A stretch of DNA of 64,000 nucleotides, from positions 1,290,001-1,354,000 of the forward strand of contig NC_016584.1 in NCBI RefSeq assembly GCF_000235605.1. Reading direction: 5' to 3'. Below the pieces are notes generated by a model. The model was given only the letters and a program-made list of their open reading frames with translations, ran no database searches and was not told where the DNA came from. Position 1 is the first letter of the stretch. Every line of letters starts with the position of its first letter. This DNA comes from Desulfosporosinus orientis DSM 765. GTDB lineage: Bacteria; Bacillota; Desulfitobacteriia; Desulfitobacteriales; Desulfitobacteriaceae. Made by a program: the position numbers and the translations under genes. This document shows positions 26,739 to 35,421 of this stretch, piece by piece.

Positions 26739-29039
26739 ATGGATCAGGTTGAACTGAGAAGGCTAGAAAGTAAGTGTAGCCAAGAAAATCCTCCCGCTTG
26801 TACAGCTGGGTGTCCAATCCATGTGGATGTTCGTAAGCTGATGCTGGCCATTCAAAATCAAGACTGGAAAAGCGCCGCATCAATACTACAGCAGAAACAG
26901 CCCTTTCCGGGAATTATTAGCAGGATTTGTGACCATCCCTGTGAGGATGTGTGTAAACGTAAAGATGTTGGTGCAACCGTAGCTATTTCTAACTTAGAAA
27001 GATTCTGTCTGGAAAACCATGCTCCCAAAATTGCCAATGTCGGACCTGTTACCCCTAAAAGCCAGACCGTTGCGGTGGTTGGCAGTGGGTTAAGAGGCCT
27101 GACGGCAGCCTATGACCTAGCACGGAAAGGGTACATTGTTACTCTGTTTGAAAAATCAGATCGCTTGGGTGGGAACTTGTGGAAATATCCGGAGCAACAA
27201 CTTCCAGCTCAGGTAATTGAGAACGAACTTTCAGTTTTGAACCGTCCAAATGTGACAATTGAGCGTAATACAGGAATAACCCGACAGGATTTGTCTCAAC
27301 TTAAAGAACGGTTTGATGCTTTATATATTGGCTTTGCTGCTCAATCTGAAGACACCTTGGAACTGTTGGGTGAGAATAGCAGGGTCGACCCGATAAGCTG
27401 CACTACGCCAATTGCAGGCGTATTTGCCGGTGGACAACTTGGCAATAATTCCCCAATAAATGCTGTTGCTGATGGCCGGAGAGGTGCAGTATCTATCGAC
27501 AGATACCTGCAAGGAGCCTCTCTAACTGCCTCCCGCGATCGCGAAGGGGCGTTCGAATCGAAACTATTCGTCAACGTGAACAAAATCCCATCCCTGCCTG
27601 CTGTACCCATGAGCAATGAAGCCGGGGGTTACACTGGCGAAGAAGCTGTCCAGGAAGCCGCCAGGTGCCTAAATTGTCAATGCCTTGAATGTGTGAAAGC
27701 TTGCAGATATTTAGAGTCTTTTGGTGGTTATCCCAAAAAATATTTGCGGGAAATATATAATAACGAATCTATCGTCATGGGCACACGCCACGCAAACAAG
27801 ATGATTAATTCCTGCACGCAGTGTGGGCTGTGCGCTGAAGTATGTCCGAATGATCTAGACATGGGACAGGTTTGCCTTGCATCCCGGGAAAGTATGGTTA
27901 GGAGAGGGAAAATGCCTCCGTCCGCCCATGATTTTGCCCTGCGGGATATGGCTTTTAGTAACAGTGAACAATTTGCCTTGACTAGGCATCAACCAGGGTT
28001 CAATTCCAGCAAATATGTTTTCTTTCCCGGCTGCCAATTGAGCGGCTCATCTCCGGAACATGTGGAAAAAGTATATGCCTATTTAACAGAACAGCTTGCC
28101 GGAGGAGTAGGGCTGATGTTGCGCTGCTGTGGTGCTCCTGCGCATTGGGGTGGTGATCAGGGACAGTTTCAAACCAGCTTCGAGGAGATGGTTTTAGAAT
28201 GGGAGAGCTTGGGTAAACCGAAGCTGATCGTAGCCTGTTCTACCTGTCACAGTATGTTTCGAGAAAAATTACCCGAAGTTATCTCTCTTTGGGAATTAAT
28301 GAAAGATATGGATTTATCTATTCGAGGGGCCGGTGCAAATTACGGTAAAGTAGCTGTACAGGATCCCTGTACTACTAGATACGAACAAGGAATACATGAA
28401 GCAGTTCGCCATATCTTACTCAGGCTAGGTTATGAAATTGAAGAATTGCCTTATAGTAAAGAACTAACCAAGTGTTGCGGCTTTGGTGGCCTAACAGCCT
28501 TCGCCAATCCAGGACTTGCGCAGCAGATCGTTGAAAATAGGATAAAAGAAAGCACAGCGGACTATGTAGCCTACTGTGCTATGTGTAGAGACAGATTTGC
28601 TGCTCATGGTAAACGTACACTACATTTATTAGATCTCATTTTTGCTGATGATTTGCAAAATGCTGCTACCAGACCTAATTCGGGATTTTCTCAACGGCAC
28701 GAGCATCGGGCAAGACTAAAAAGAACGTTACTGCATAAGTTCTGGCAAACACCGCAGGAAAAGGAAAGGGGTTACAGGGCTATAAAAATAATATGTAATG
28801 AACAAATAAGTAAGCTTATGGAAGAAAGACTAATTTTAATCGAAGATGTTCAGCAGGTAATAGAACATGCGGAACGCACGGGAAGAAAATTTATCAACCC
28901 GGATAACGGAATCTATTTAGCCTATTTTCGCCCAGCCAGAGTGACATATTGGGTTGAATACCAACCTCAGGAGGATGGTTTTGTAGTCTTGAACGCATAT
29001 AGCCACCGGATGGAAATTGTCGAGGAAGTGAAGCCATGA
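26739..29039 (+). CDS. flavin / dicluster iron-sulfur / CCG-domain oxidoreductase
   Basis: 766 residues from ATG 26739, with no good Shine-Dalgarno; an in-frame GTG at 26694 falls inside a stem-loop. Order: GltD-like N-terminal cysteines (CTAGCPIHVDVRKL and CDHPCEDVCKR), a compact FAD-binding fold (VVGSGLRGLTAAYDLARKG near residue 112), two [4Fe-4S] motifs (CLNCQCLECVKAC and CTQCGLCAEVCP), then two CCG domains as in HdrD/GlpC (CCGAPAHWGG, CSTCHSMF, CCGFGGLTAF), and a C-terminal domain of about 100 residues I cannot name. The flavin fold is short and shows no separate NAD(P)H domain. It fits an electron acceptor for Mop, passing electrons to a disulfide or another carrier. It corresponds by position to the protein beside mop in Desulfovibrio. 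Confidence 0.75.
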   Translation: MDQVELRRLESKCSQENPPACTAGCPIHVDVRKLMLAIQNQDWKSAASILQQKQPFPGIISRICDHPCEDVCKRKDVGATVAISNLERFCLENHAPKIANVGPVTPKSQTVAVVGSGLRGLTAAYDLARKGYIVTLFEKSDRLGGNLWKYPEQQLPAQVIENELSVLNRPNVTIERNTGITRQDLSQLKERFDALYIGFAAQSEDTLELLGENSRVDPISCTTPIAGVFAGGQLGNNSPINAVADGRRGAVSIDRYLQGASLTASRDREGAFESKLFVNVNKIPSLPAVPMSNEAGGYTGEEAVQEAARCLNCQCLECVKACRYLESFGGYPKKYLREIYNNESIVMGTRHANKMINSCTQCGLCAEVCPNDLDMGQVCLASRESMVRRGKMPPSAHDFALRDMAFSNSEQFALTRHQPGFNSSKYVFFPGCQLSGSSPEHVEKVYAYLTEQLAGGVGLMLRCCGAPAHWGGDQGQFQTSFEEMVLEWESLGKPKLIVACSTCHSMFREKLPEVISLWELMKDMDLSIRGAGANYGKVAVQDPCTTRYEQGIHEAVRHILLRLGYEIEELPYSKELTKCCGFGGLTAFANPGLAQQIVENRIKESTADYVAYCAMCRDRFAAHGKRTLHLLDLIFADDLQNAATRPNSGFSQRHEHRARLKRTLLHKFWQTPQEKERGYRAIKIICNEQISKLMEERLILIEDVQQVIEHAERTGRKFINPDNGIYLAYFRPARVTYWVEYQPQEDGFVVLNAYSHRMEIVEEVKP

Positions 29040-29248
29040 ATAAGACAGCAAATCTGCCGCCCAAACCCGTATGGAAGTGCGGGAAATGTGGTGGTGAACT
29101 AAAGCGTGGTACAGTAAAAATATCCTATCTGGGTAATGATCTTAGAGTTGAAGAACTAAAATGTTTGAGCTGTGACTTGGTTCTGATTACCGAAGACTTA
29201 GCTTTAGGCAAAATGTTTGAAGTAGAACAAAGCCTTGAGGATAAGTAG
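29036..29248 (+). CDS. DVU_1557-like zinc-ribbon/rubredoxin-like protein
   Basis: 70 residues with paired cysteines CGKCGG and CLSC (positions about 15-18 and 43-46), arranged as a small metal knuckle that could hold zinc or iron. The ATG overlaps the preceding stop (ATGA), implying coupled synthesis. The C-terminus is acidic. It matches the small redox protein that lies between the dicluster protein and C_GCAxxG_C_C protein in the Desulfovibrio mop neighbourhood. Whether it carries electrons or is structural is unknown. Confidence 0.7.
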   Translation: MNKTANLPPKPVWKCGKCGGELKRGTVKISYLGNDLRVEELKCLSCDLVLITEDLALGKMFEVEQSLEDK

Positions 29249-29261
29249 AGGGGGGAGCAAG

Positions 29262-29708
29262 ATGGCGGTCGATGTCTTTCGTATGTTTCAATTAGCTACT
29301 CAGGGATTTTGCTGTAGCCAAATTATGTTAATCCTAGGTTTAGATGAACTAGGAAAAGAAAACCCCGACTTAATTAAAGCAATGCAGGGTTTGTGTGGTG
29401 GAATAGGCAGGTCGGGAAAAACCTGTGGTGCATTTACCGGGGGGGCATGTTTAATTGGTTTAAACGTTGGGAAGGGAACCCCCCCTGAAAATAGTCACCC
29501 TAAGATTAACCGTATGATCAATGAATTGCTGGAGTGGTTTGAAGAGGCCCACGGCAGCATTGATTGTGAGGGAATCTTAGATCACTCTCTAGGTGAGGGA
29601 AGTGAGTACCCTGTCCAATGCGGCAATATTGTGGCAACAACCTTCAGTAAAGTAAATGAGATTTTGGCGGCCTATGCAGAAGACCCCGAGTCGTTGGATG
29701 AGGATTAA
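29262..29708 (+). CDS. C_GCAxxG_C_C family protein
   Basis: 148 residues from ATG 29262, with GGGGGGAG upstream (an earlier ATG at 29235 overlaps the previous gene). Family cysteines are seen in order: FCCSQIML, LCGGIGRSGKTCGAFTGGACLIG, a further Cys in DCEGIL and QCGNIV. Proteins of this family are small, probably bind a metal or redox-active thiols, and are often found beside radical SAM or redox enzymes. Its function in the mop cluster is not known. It overlaps or abuts the methyltransferase gene. Confidence 0.75.
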   Translation: MAVDVFRMFQLATQGFCCSQIMLILGLDELGKENPDLIKAMQGLCGGIGRSGKTCGAFTGGACLIGLNVGKGTPPENSHPKINRMINELLEWFEEAHGSIDCEGILDHSLGEGSEYPVQCGNIVATTFSKVNEILAAYAEDPESLDED

Positions 29709-29712
29709 AACT

Positions 29713-30501
29713 GTGGAAAAAGATGCAAAGGCAGTCTTCAAACTATATGAGAGTGAGGTCTTGCGCCAAAGCGCAGGGGATACCCTGAGACCGGGCGGCT
29801 TTTATTTAACCGATTTGGGAGTAAAATGCTGTAATTTCCCCTCGGGTGCTCGAGTTTTAGATGTGGGCTGCGGCAGTGGAGCAACGGTGGAACGCTTGGT
29901 TTCTGTATATGGACTCCAGGCCATAGGGTTAGATTCTTCAGAGCTGCTGCTGGAGAGCGGAATTAAGAAGAATCCGAGTTTAAACCTGATTCGAGGACTG
30001 GGAGAAGATCTCCCTTTTCCTGCTCAGCATATGGACGGAGTATTTGCTGAATGTGCCTTGTCCGTAATGGAAGATATGGATCAAGTTCTAAAGGAAATTT
30101 TTCGTGTGCTCAAACCATCTGGGTGGTTAGTCATCAGCGATGTGTACGCTAGAAATCCTAACGGTCTCCAAGGTCTTCAAGAGCTTAAGCTCGACTCCTG
30201 TATCCGCAGAGCACTGCCTAAGGAGTCCTTAATCAATAAGCTCGGCGGACAAGGGTTTCACCTTGTTAATTGGATGGATCATACGAACCTATTGACCCAA
30301 CTAACGGTTGATATAATCATGACTCATGGCTCCATGAGCAATTTTTGGCTTAAGACTTCATCATGCTCATGCTCAGGTTCGGACTCAGGCTCAGTTGATC
30401 CTATCCTTGTTCAATCGGCACTTAAGCAAGCCAAGATGGGATATTTTCAACTGATCGCCCGAAAAGATGCTGCTGGAGCAGAGAGGGATAGCAAATGGTA
30501 A
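29713..30501 (+). CDS. SAM-dependent methyltransferase of mop cluster (DVU_1556-like)
   Basis: 262 residues from GTG 29713, with GAGGA 9 bases upstream; alternatives at ATG 29698 or 29656 lie inside the preceding gene. Class I methyltransferase fold: motif I VLDVGCGSGATVERL, then GLGEDLPFPAQHMDGVF and FRVLKPSGWLVISDVY. Residues near 220 form a Cys/Ser-rich stretch (SSCSCSGSDSGS). UbiE/ArsM-like in outline but the acceptor is unknown. It is translationally coupled to the radical SAM gene (7-base overlap), so the two probably act on one substrate. Confidence 0.8.
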   Translation: MEKDAKAVFKLYESEVLRQSAGDTLRPGGFYLTDLGVKCCNFPSGARVLDVGCGSGATVERLVSVYGLQAIGLDSSELLLESGIKKNPSLNLIRGLGEDLPFPAQHMDGVFAECALSVMEDMDQVLKEIFRVLKPSGWLVISDVYARNPNGLQGLQELKLDSCIRRALPKESLINKLGGQGFHLVNWMDHTNLLTQLTVDIIMTHGSMSNFWLKTSSCSCSGSDSGSVDPILVQSALKQAKMGYFQLIARKDAAGAERDSKW

Positions 30502-31841
30502 GAATAGACGAATGTTTGATATCCACAAACGAAAAAAATACTGAGAGTTTATGTCCGGAATGCCTGCAGAGGATTCCTGCGCAGCGAGTGGTTCAAGGAG
30601 AAACGGTCTATCTGGTAAAACGTTGTCCTGAACATGGAGAGTATCGGACGTTGCTTTGGCGTGGCAGTCCTCAGTGGGATTCATGGCTCAGGCCAACCAT
30701 TCCAACTCCCCCCAGGGAATGTTTTACCCAGGTTGAGAGAGGCTGTCCTTTTGATTGCGGCTTATGTAAGGAGCATTATAAGACGACTTGTACAGCTTTA
30801 CTGGAGGTTACCCAGCGTTGTAACCTGAATTGCCGAGTTTGTTTTGCCAATGCAGGAACTGAGCTTGATGAGCCTTCCCTTGCCGTAATAGAAGGGTGGT
30901 ATAAGAAGGTTCTTGCTGCTAGTGGTCCTGTCAATATCCAGTTATCCGGCGGCGAGCCAACCCTTAGAAACGATCTGCCGGAAATTGTGGAGATGGGAAG
31001 AGAATTAGGCTTCAACTTTATCCAGCTAAACACGAATGGTTTGCGTCTGGCTGAAGATCCTGGCTTTGTAAGGGAATTAAAGGAGGCGGGACTTAGCTCC
31101 GTATTCTTGCAATTTGACGGTACGGAAGATTCGATTTATCAGACAATCAGAGGCCGTAAGCTTTTAGAGGTTAAAGCCAAGGCGATAGAAAGCTGTGCTC
31201 GTCATGAGATTGGGGTGGTTCTAGTACCGACCTTGATCCCGGGGATAAACACTCACAATATCGGAGGAATCCTTAGGTTTGCCTTAGAAAATCACCCCTC
31301 TGTCAGAGGAGTACACTTTCAGCCTGTCAGCTATTTCGGAAGAATTCTCAAAGAGCCCTTGGACTCAGATCGGATCACCCTCCCGGAAGTCATTCAAGCT
31401 ATCGAAGAACAGACGGATGGGCTAATCAAAGCAGCCAGTCTGAAACCCCATAATGGCCGCTGCTCTTTTAGTGGAAATTTTATCCGTCAGACGGATGGAA
31501 GTATGCAGCCGGTTATCAACAATTCCTGTTGTAACGGACCGGAGCGGGCAGATGAGTTAGCTCGAAAAACAAGGACCTTTGTAGCCCGCCAATGGTCAGG
31601 AGCAGAAACGTCAAAGAATCAGCCGCCAAGCACGAACTCATGGGACAATATAATCCGCCAGCTGAAAACCTATGCTTTTTCCATCAGCGGCATGGCCTTT
31701 CAAGATGTCTGGAATCTAGATATCGAACGGTTAAAAAATTGTTGTATCCATGTCGTTAGCCCGGAGGGTAAGTTAATTCCTTTTTGCGCTTATAATCTCA
31801 CGGATAAGTTGGGACACCCAATTTATCGGAGGGAGAGATAG
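30495..31841 (+). CDS. radical SAM protein of mop cluster (TrsS-like)
   Basis: 448 residues. The N-terminal part has CPEC and CPEHGEY (residues about 20-48), a knuckle seen in the archaeal tetraether-synthase-type branch of radical SAM proteins; the core cluster motif is CNLNCRVC near residue 111, followed by QLSGGEPTLRNDLPE for SAM binding. Extra cysteines at CPFDCGLC, CSFSGNF, SCCNG, CC and PFCAY could bind further clusters. AGAGAGGG precedes the ATG at 7 bases. The related family is labelled as a radical SAM (seleno)protein in some annotations as I recall; here every position is encoded by normal codons and no in-frame UGA exists. Substrate unknown. Confidence 0.8.
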   Translation: MVRIDECLISTNEKNTESLCPECLQRIPAQRVVQGETVYLVKRCPEHGEYRTLLWRGSPQWDSWLRPTIPTPPRECFTQVERGCPFDCGLCKEHYKTTCTALLEVTQRCNLNCRVCFANAGTELDEPSLAVIEGWYKKVLAASGPVNIQLSGGEPTLRNDLPEIVEMGRELGFNFIQLNTNGLRLAEDPGFVRELKEAGLSSVFLQFDGTEDSIYQTIRGRKLLEVKAKAIESCARHEIGVVLVPTLIPGINTHNIGGILRFALENHPSVRGVHFQPVSYFGRILKEPLDSDRITLPEVIQAIEEQTDGLIKAASLKPHNGRCSFSGNFIRQTDGSMQPVINNSCCNGPERADELARKTRTFVARQWSGAETSKNQPPSTNSWDNIIRQLKTYAFSISGMAFQDVWNLDIERLKNCCIHVVSPEGKLIPFCAYNLTDKLGHPIYRRER

Positions 31842-31844
31842 GGT

Positions 31845-33188
31845 TTGGACATTAAAACTACCTCATTAGAGCCTTGGATTAAAGGCAAAGTCAACGGAGA
31901 CAGCTCAGAGATTTTAACCAGAAAGCAGATTGAGGACTATCAGCTGACCAAACTGCGGGAGACGCTTTGTTTGGTAAATAGTCAGAGCAGGTTTTATAAA
32001 CGCTTATACTCAGACATAGATTGTAAGATATCAACCTTTCAAGAGTTTTTGAAACTACCCTTTACGACATCGGAAGACTTAAAAGAAAATCCTCTCGACT
32101 TCTTATGTGTTTCCCAAAATGAAATCCATAGAATTGTGACTTTACAGAGTTCCGGCACAACGGGTAAACCTAAACGCTTTTTTTTTACTGAGGCGGATCA
32201 AGAATTGACTATCGATTTCTTCCATCATGGCATGTTAACTTTGGTAGAACCTGGGGATAGAGTCTTGATTATGCTGCCTGGGGAAACAACCGGCAGTGTT
32301 GGTGATTTATTGCGTATGGGTTTAGAAAGAGCAGGTGTAACAGGGGTTGTTCACGGTCTTGTCAGTAATCCTGAACAAACCTTAGAGCAGATTCGGAGAA
32401 ATAATATCAATGCTTTAGTAGGAATTCCTACTCAAGTTTTGAGCTTAGCTCGATTTCAAAATTGCCAAGAGAAATCTGTCCCTCTGAGTTTGAGAAGTGT
32501 TTTATTATCGACAGATTATGTCCCTCGAGCTATTGTGCAAGAACTTGAAAGAACCTGGGGATGTAAAGTATTTAACCATTATGGTATGACTGAGATGGGG
32601 TTGGGAGGCGGCCTAGAGTGTGAGGGCTTCTGTGGATACCACTTCAGGGAAGCAGATCTGTATATTGAAATCATTGATCCCAGGTCAGGACTGCCTGTAG
32701 AAGAGGGGCAGCCGGGGGAGATAGTCTTAACTACGTTGACCAGAACAGCAATGCCTTTGGTTCGTTATCGTACAGGCGATATGTCCAGATTTATCCCAGA
32801 TCCTTGCAAGTGCCATACAGTATTAAAGCGGCTGGAACTGGTAAAGTCCAGGGACCGGGTCTGCCTAACTGAGACGGATTACCTGACTATGGCTGACTTC
32901 GACGAGGCTTTGTTTGCTCTGGACAATATTCTTGATTTTGAGGTAACTCTTACTAAGGGGCGGTTAGAAAACGAAAGCTACTTACTTATCAAGGTTCACT
33001 TAAAGGGTTCCCTTTCCATGAAAACCCAAACAGATATACTCGAGGCCTTAGACAAAATACCTGGGATCTGGGATGCTCGACAGAATGGTCACCTTAAGGT
33101 AATGCCGATGCTCGTCACAAGTACTGAAGTAATTGCCAGAAAAAGTACAGCTAAACGACAGATTCAGGATAAGAGAAGGAGTTTTTAA
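31845..33188 (+). CDS. PaaK-like AMP-dependent ligase of mop cluster (DVU_1553-like)
   Basis: 447 residues, TTG start 4 bases after the preceding gene with GGAGGGAGAG upstream. It is an adenylate-forming enzyme of the phenylacetate-CoA ligase branch: TLQSSGTTGKPKRFFFT (P-loop), FNHYGMTEMGLGG (A5), PLVRYRTGDMSRF (A7/A8). It should activate a carboxylic acid as acyl-AMP, then transfer it to CoA or another thiol. That is chemically coherent with an operon whose main enzyme turns aldehydes into acids, but the acid may equally be a cofactor intermediate. Specificity cannot be read from the sequence. Confidence 0.8.
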   Translation: MDIKTTSLEPWIKGKVNGDSSEILTRKQIEDYQLTKLRETLCLVNSQSRFYKRLYSDIDCKISTFQEFLKLPFTTSEDLKENPLDFLCVSQNEIHRIVTLQSSGTTGKPKRFFFTEADQELTIDFFHHGMLTLVEPGDRVLIMLPGETTGSVGDLLRMGLERAGVTGVVHGLVSNPEQTLEQIRRNNINALVGIPTQVLSLARFQNCQEKSVPLSLRSVLLSTDYVPRAIVQELERTWGCKVFNHYGMTEMGLGGGLECEGFCGYHFREADLYIEIIDPRSGLPVEEGQPGEIVLTTLTRTAMPLVRYRTGDMSRFIPDPCKCHTVLKRLELVKSRDRVCLTETDYLTMADFDEALFALDNILDFEVTLTKGRLENESYLLIKVHLKGSLSMKTQTDILEALDKIPGIWDARQNGHLKVMPMLVTSTEVIARKSTAKRQIQDKRRSF

Positions 33189-33189
33189 A

Positions 33190-34293
33190 TTGATAACAGC
33201 AATCATAGTCGCTGCAGGATATTCTTTTCGTATGAAACAATTTAAACCTCTTTTATCCCTGGGTGAGAGGACTGTCCTGGAAAGAGCAGTAGAAAGCTTT
33301 CTAAAGAGCGGGATTAGGGATATCCGAGTGGTGGTTGGGCATCGAGCCGATGAATTATATCCTATATTAGAGAGGCTGGGAGTACAGACCATCGTCAATC
33401 CCAATTTTGCCGAAGGAATGTTCTCCTCTGTGACTGCAGGAATAAAAAGCTTGTCGCCAGGAACCCAAGGATTTTTTCTGTTACCCGTCGATAATCCAAT
33501 TGTAAAGAAGGATACTATAAAGAAGCTTCAGAATGCGTTTTTTGCAACGGAGTTTGGTATTATCTATCCCACTTACCAAGGGACGAGGGGGCACCCCCCA
33601 TTAATTTCCTGTCGTTATCTGAGCAATGTAATGGCTTGGGAAGGGCCGGGAGGCATGAGGGCTTTATTAGACCATTACGAACAGGACGCCCTGGAGATTG
33701 AGGTTGAGGATCCGGGGATTTTGCTGGATATGGACACTCCCGAGGACTATCAACAAATGCAAAAATACTGTGGGTATAAGCGGATACCCTCGGAAAACGA
33801 ATGCAATGCTCTCCTAAAAAACTCTAACACATCAGTGCAGGTGATTAATCATTGCCAACAAGTAGCGCTGTTAAGTGTTGTTATTTCTTCCTATCTGGTC
33901 GGGAGGGGTTGTCCGCTGAATATTGATCTGATTCAGGCCTCTGCACTGCTGCATGACTTGGCTAAAGGCGTTCCTGACCATGCCCAGGTTGGTGCTGATA
34001 TGCTCAATAAATATCCCGAAGTAGCGCAAATCGTTGCCGAACATACAGATATTTGCTTGAACTCCACAAATCAGTCCATAACCGAAAAAGAGATAGTTTA
34101 TTTAGCGGATAAACTTGTTAAAGACGGTCATATTATTTCACTTCAGGCTAGATTCTCAGGGCCTCTTGAACAGTATAGAAACAATTGTAAGGTTTTTAAT
34201 AAGATCATGTTGAGGCTGAGTAATGCACAACTAATTCAGTCAAAGATCGAACAAATCATTGAGATGCCTTTGCAGAACATTTGGATGGGTTAA
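33190..34293 (+). CDS. MocA-like nucleotidyltransferase fused to HD domain (DVU_1551-like)
   Basis: 367 residues from TTG 33190, with AAGGAG 8 bases upstream. Residues 1-190 are a MobA/MocA-type NTP transferase (TAIIVAAGYSFRMKQFKPLL, FFLLPVDNPIV); the C-terminal third is an HD domain (SALLHDLAKGVPDHAQVGADML, EHTDI). MocA adds CMP to molybdopterin to give the dinucleotide form used by Mop-type enzymes, so the first domain is a likely MCD synthase. The HD domain would hydrolyse a phosphoester; why it is joined is unknown. Followed after 18 bases by xdhC. Confidence 0.8.
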   Translation: MITAIIVAAGYSFRMKQFKPLLSLGERTVLERAVESFLKSGIRDIRVVVGHRADELYPILERLGVQTIVNPNFAEGMFSSVTAGIKSLSPGTQGFFLLPVDNPIVKKDTIKKLQNAFFATEFGIIYPTYQGTRGHPPLISCRYLSNVMAWEGPGGMRALLDHYEQDALEIEVEDPGILLDMDTPEDYQQMQKYCGYKRIPSENECNALLKNSNTSVQVINHCQQVALLSVVISSYLVGRGCPLNIDLIQASALLHDLAKGVPDHAQVGADMLNKYPEVAQIVAEHTDICLNSTNQSITEKEIVYLADKLVKDGHIISLQARFSGPLEQYRNNCKVFNKIMLRLSNAQLIQSKIEQIIEMPLQNIWMG

Positions 34294-34311
34294 GCAAGGG
34301 GGACAGGGCTA

Positions 34312-35421
34312 ATGGATAAGGAAGTATATTTAGGACTTGAAAAGGCAGACGATCAATTAATGGAGGCAGCTCTAATTACTGTAACCAGCGTTTTGGGGTC
34401 GACCCCTCGTAAACCGGGAGCAAAAATGTTGGTTTTTGCCGATGGGACGACCGTGGGCACCATTGGCGGAGGATGCGGTGAAGCAGAAGGAAGACGAGAA
34501 GCTCTTAACGTCATAACAACTCATACTTCAAAGATTTATTACTTAAACATGACTTCAGACGTTGCCTCTGAGGAAGGAATGGTTTGTGGAGGGATCATGG
34601 GATTATTCATTGATTATCTAGGGCCCCATAGACCACTGGATCAAATAAGAATCACTCATGACTATCTGTCTTGCTTTGAAAGCCTCAATCCCGTACTTGT
34701 AACTGTGATTGAGGCGAGAGAACAACAATTAATAGGAAGAAAATTGTATATTAAGGATAATGAAGAGATCAAGGGTGATCTGGTATTAGAGGAGCTCACT
34801 AGAATTGCTGTGGATAACGCTAAAAACGCAAGGAAATGGTGTCAGCCTGTTTTAGTGAGTCTAGATTCGGAGTTTGAGCCCTGTGATACTACAGTAAAGA
34901 AAGCAGTCTATCGTTTATTGGTAGAATCTCGACAGGCTGTCGTACAATTGTTAATTCTAGGGGCAGGCCATATTGCAGTTCCTTTGGCAGCCATGGCGAA
35001 AATGGTTGGCTATGAGGTTACCGTAGTTGATGATCGGCTATCTTTCGCCAATGCTTACCGATTTCCAACAGCCGACAGGATCTTATGTGATGATTTTGAG
35101 CGTGCCTTAGATGAGTTAATCATCAATCCACAAACCTTTGTGGTCATTATTACGCGCGGACATCGCTATGACAAACTGTGTCTGCGAAAAGTGATCAATC
35201 AATCAGCGTCCTATACGGGTATGATCGGCAGCCGCAGAAGAGTGAAAGCCATGCTTACGGAATTGGAGGAGGAAGGAATTCCGAGTGAAACGCTGCAAAA
35301 GTTATATTCCCCTATTGGTCTTAAAATCGGTGCTGAAACTCCTGAAGAAATCGCTGTGAGCATTCTCAGTGAGCTTATCAAAGTTCAGAAAGAATTGGGT
35401 CAGAACGGTAAAATGAAATGA
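34312..35421 (+). CDS. XdhC/CoxI-family cofactor chaperone, copy 1
   Basis: 369 residues with both family domains: N-terminal ALITVTSVLGSTPRKPGAKM...GTIGGGCGEAEGRREAL and C-terminal Rossmann part LLILGAGHIAVPLAAMAK and ETPEEIAVSIL. XdhC binds sulfurated molybdenum cofactor and inserts it into xanthine-dehydrogenase-family enzymes; the partner here is presumably Mop. It lies in the mop operon, and its last bases overlap the histidine phosphatase start (ATGA). A second, highly similar copy follows at 36232. Confidence 0.9.
   Translation: MDKEVYLGLEKADDQLMEAALITVTSVLGSTPRKPGAKMLVFADGTTVGTIGGGCGEAEGRREALNVITTHTSKIYYLNMTSDVASEEGMVCGGIMGLFIDYLGPHRPLDQIRITHDYLSCFESLNPVLVTVIEAREQQLIGRKLYIKDNEEIKGDLVLEELTRIAVDNAKNARKWCQPVLVSLDSEFEPCDTTVKKAVYRLLVESRQAVVQLLILGAGHIAVPLAAMAKMVGYEVTVVDDRLSFANAYRFPTADRILCDDFERALDELIINPQTFVVIITRGHRYDKLCLRKVINQSASYTGMIGSRRRVKAMLTELEEEGIPSETLQKLYSPIGLKIGAETPEEIAVSILSELIKVQKELGQNGKMK

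Noticed and set aside
30495-31841. Selenocysteine codon in the radical SAM gene or its neighbours
   Set aside because: All frames of the cluster run through sense codons only; no in-frame TGA and no obvious insertion-element hairpin.
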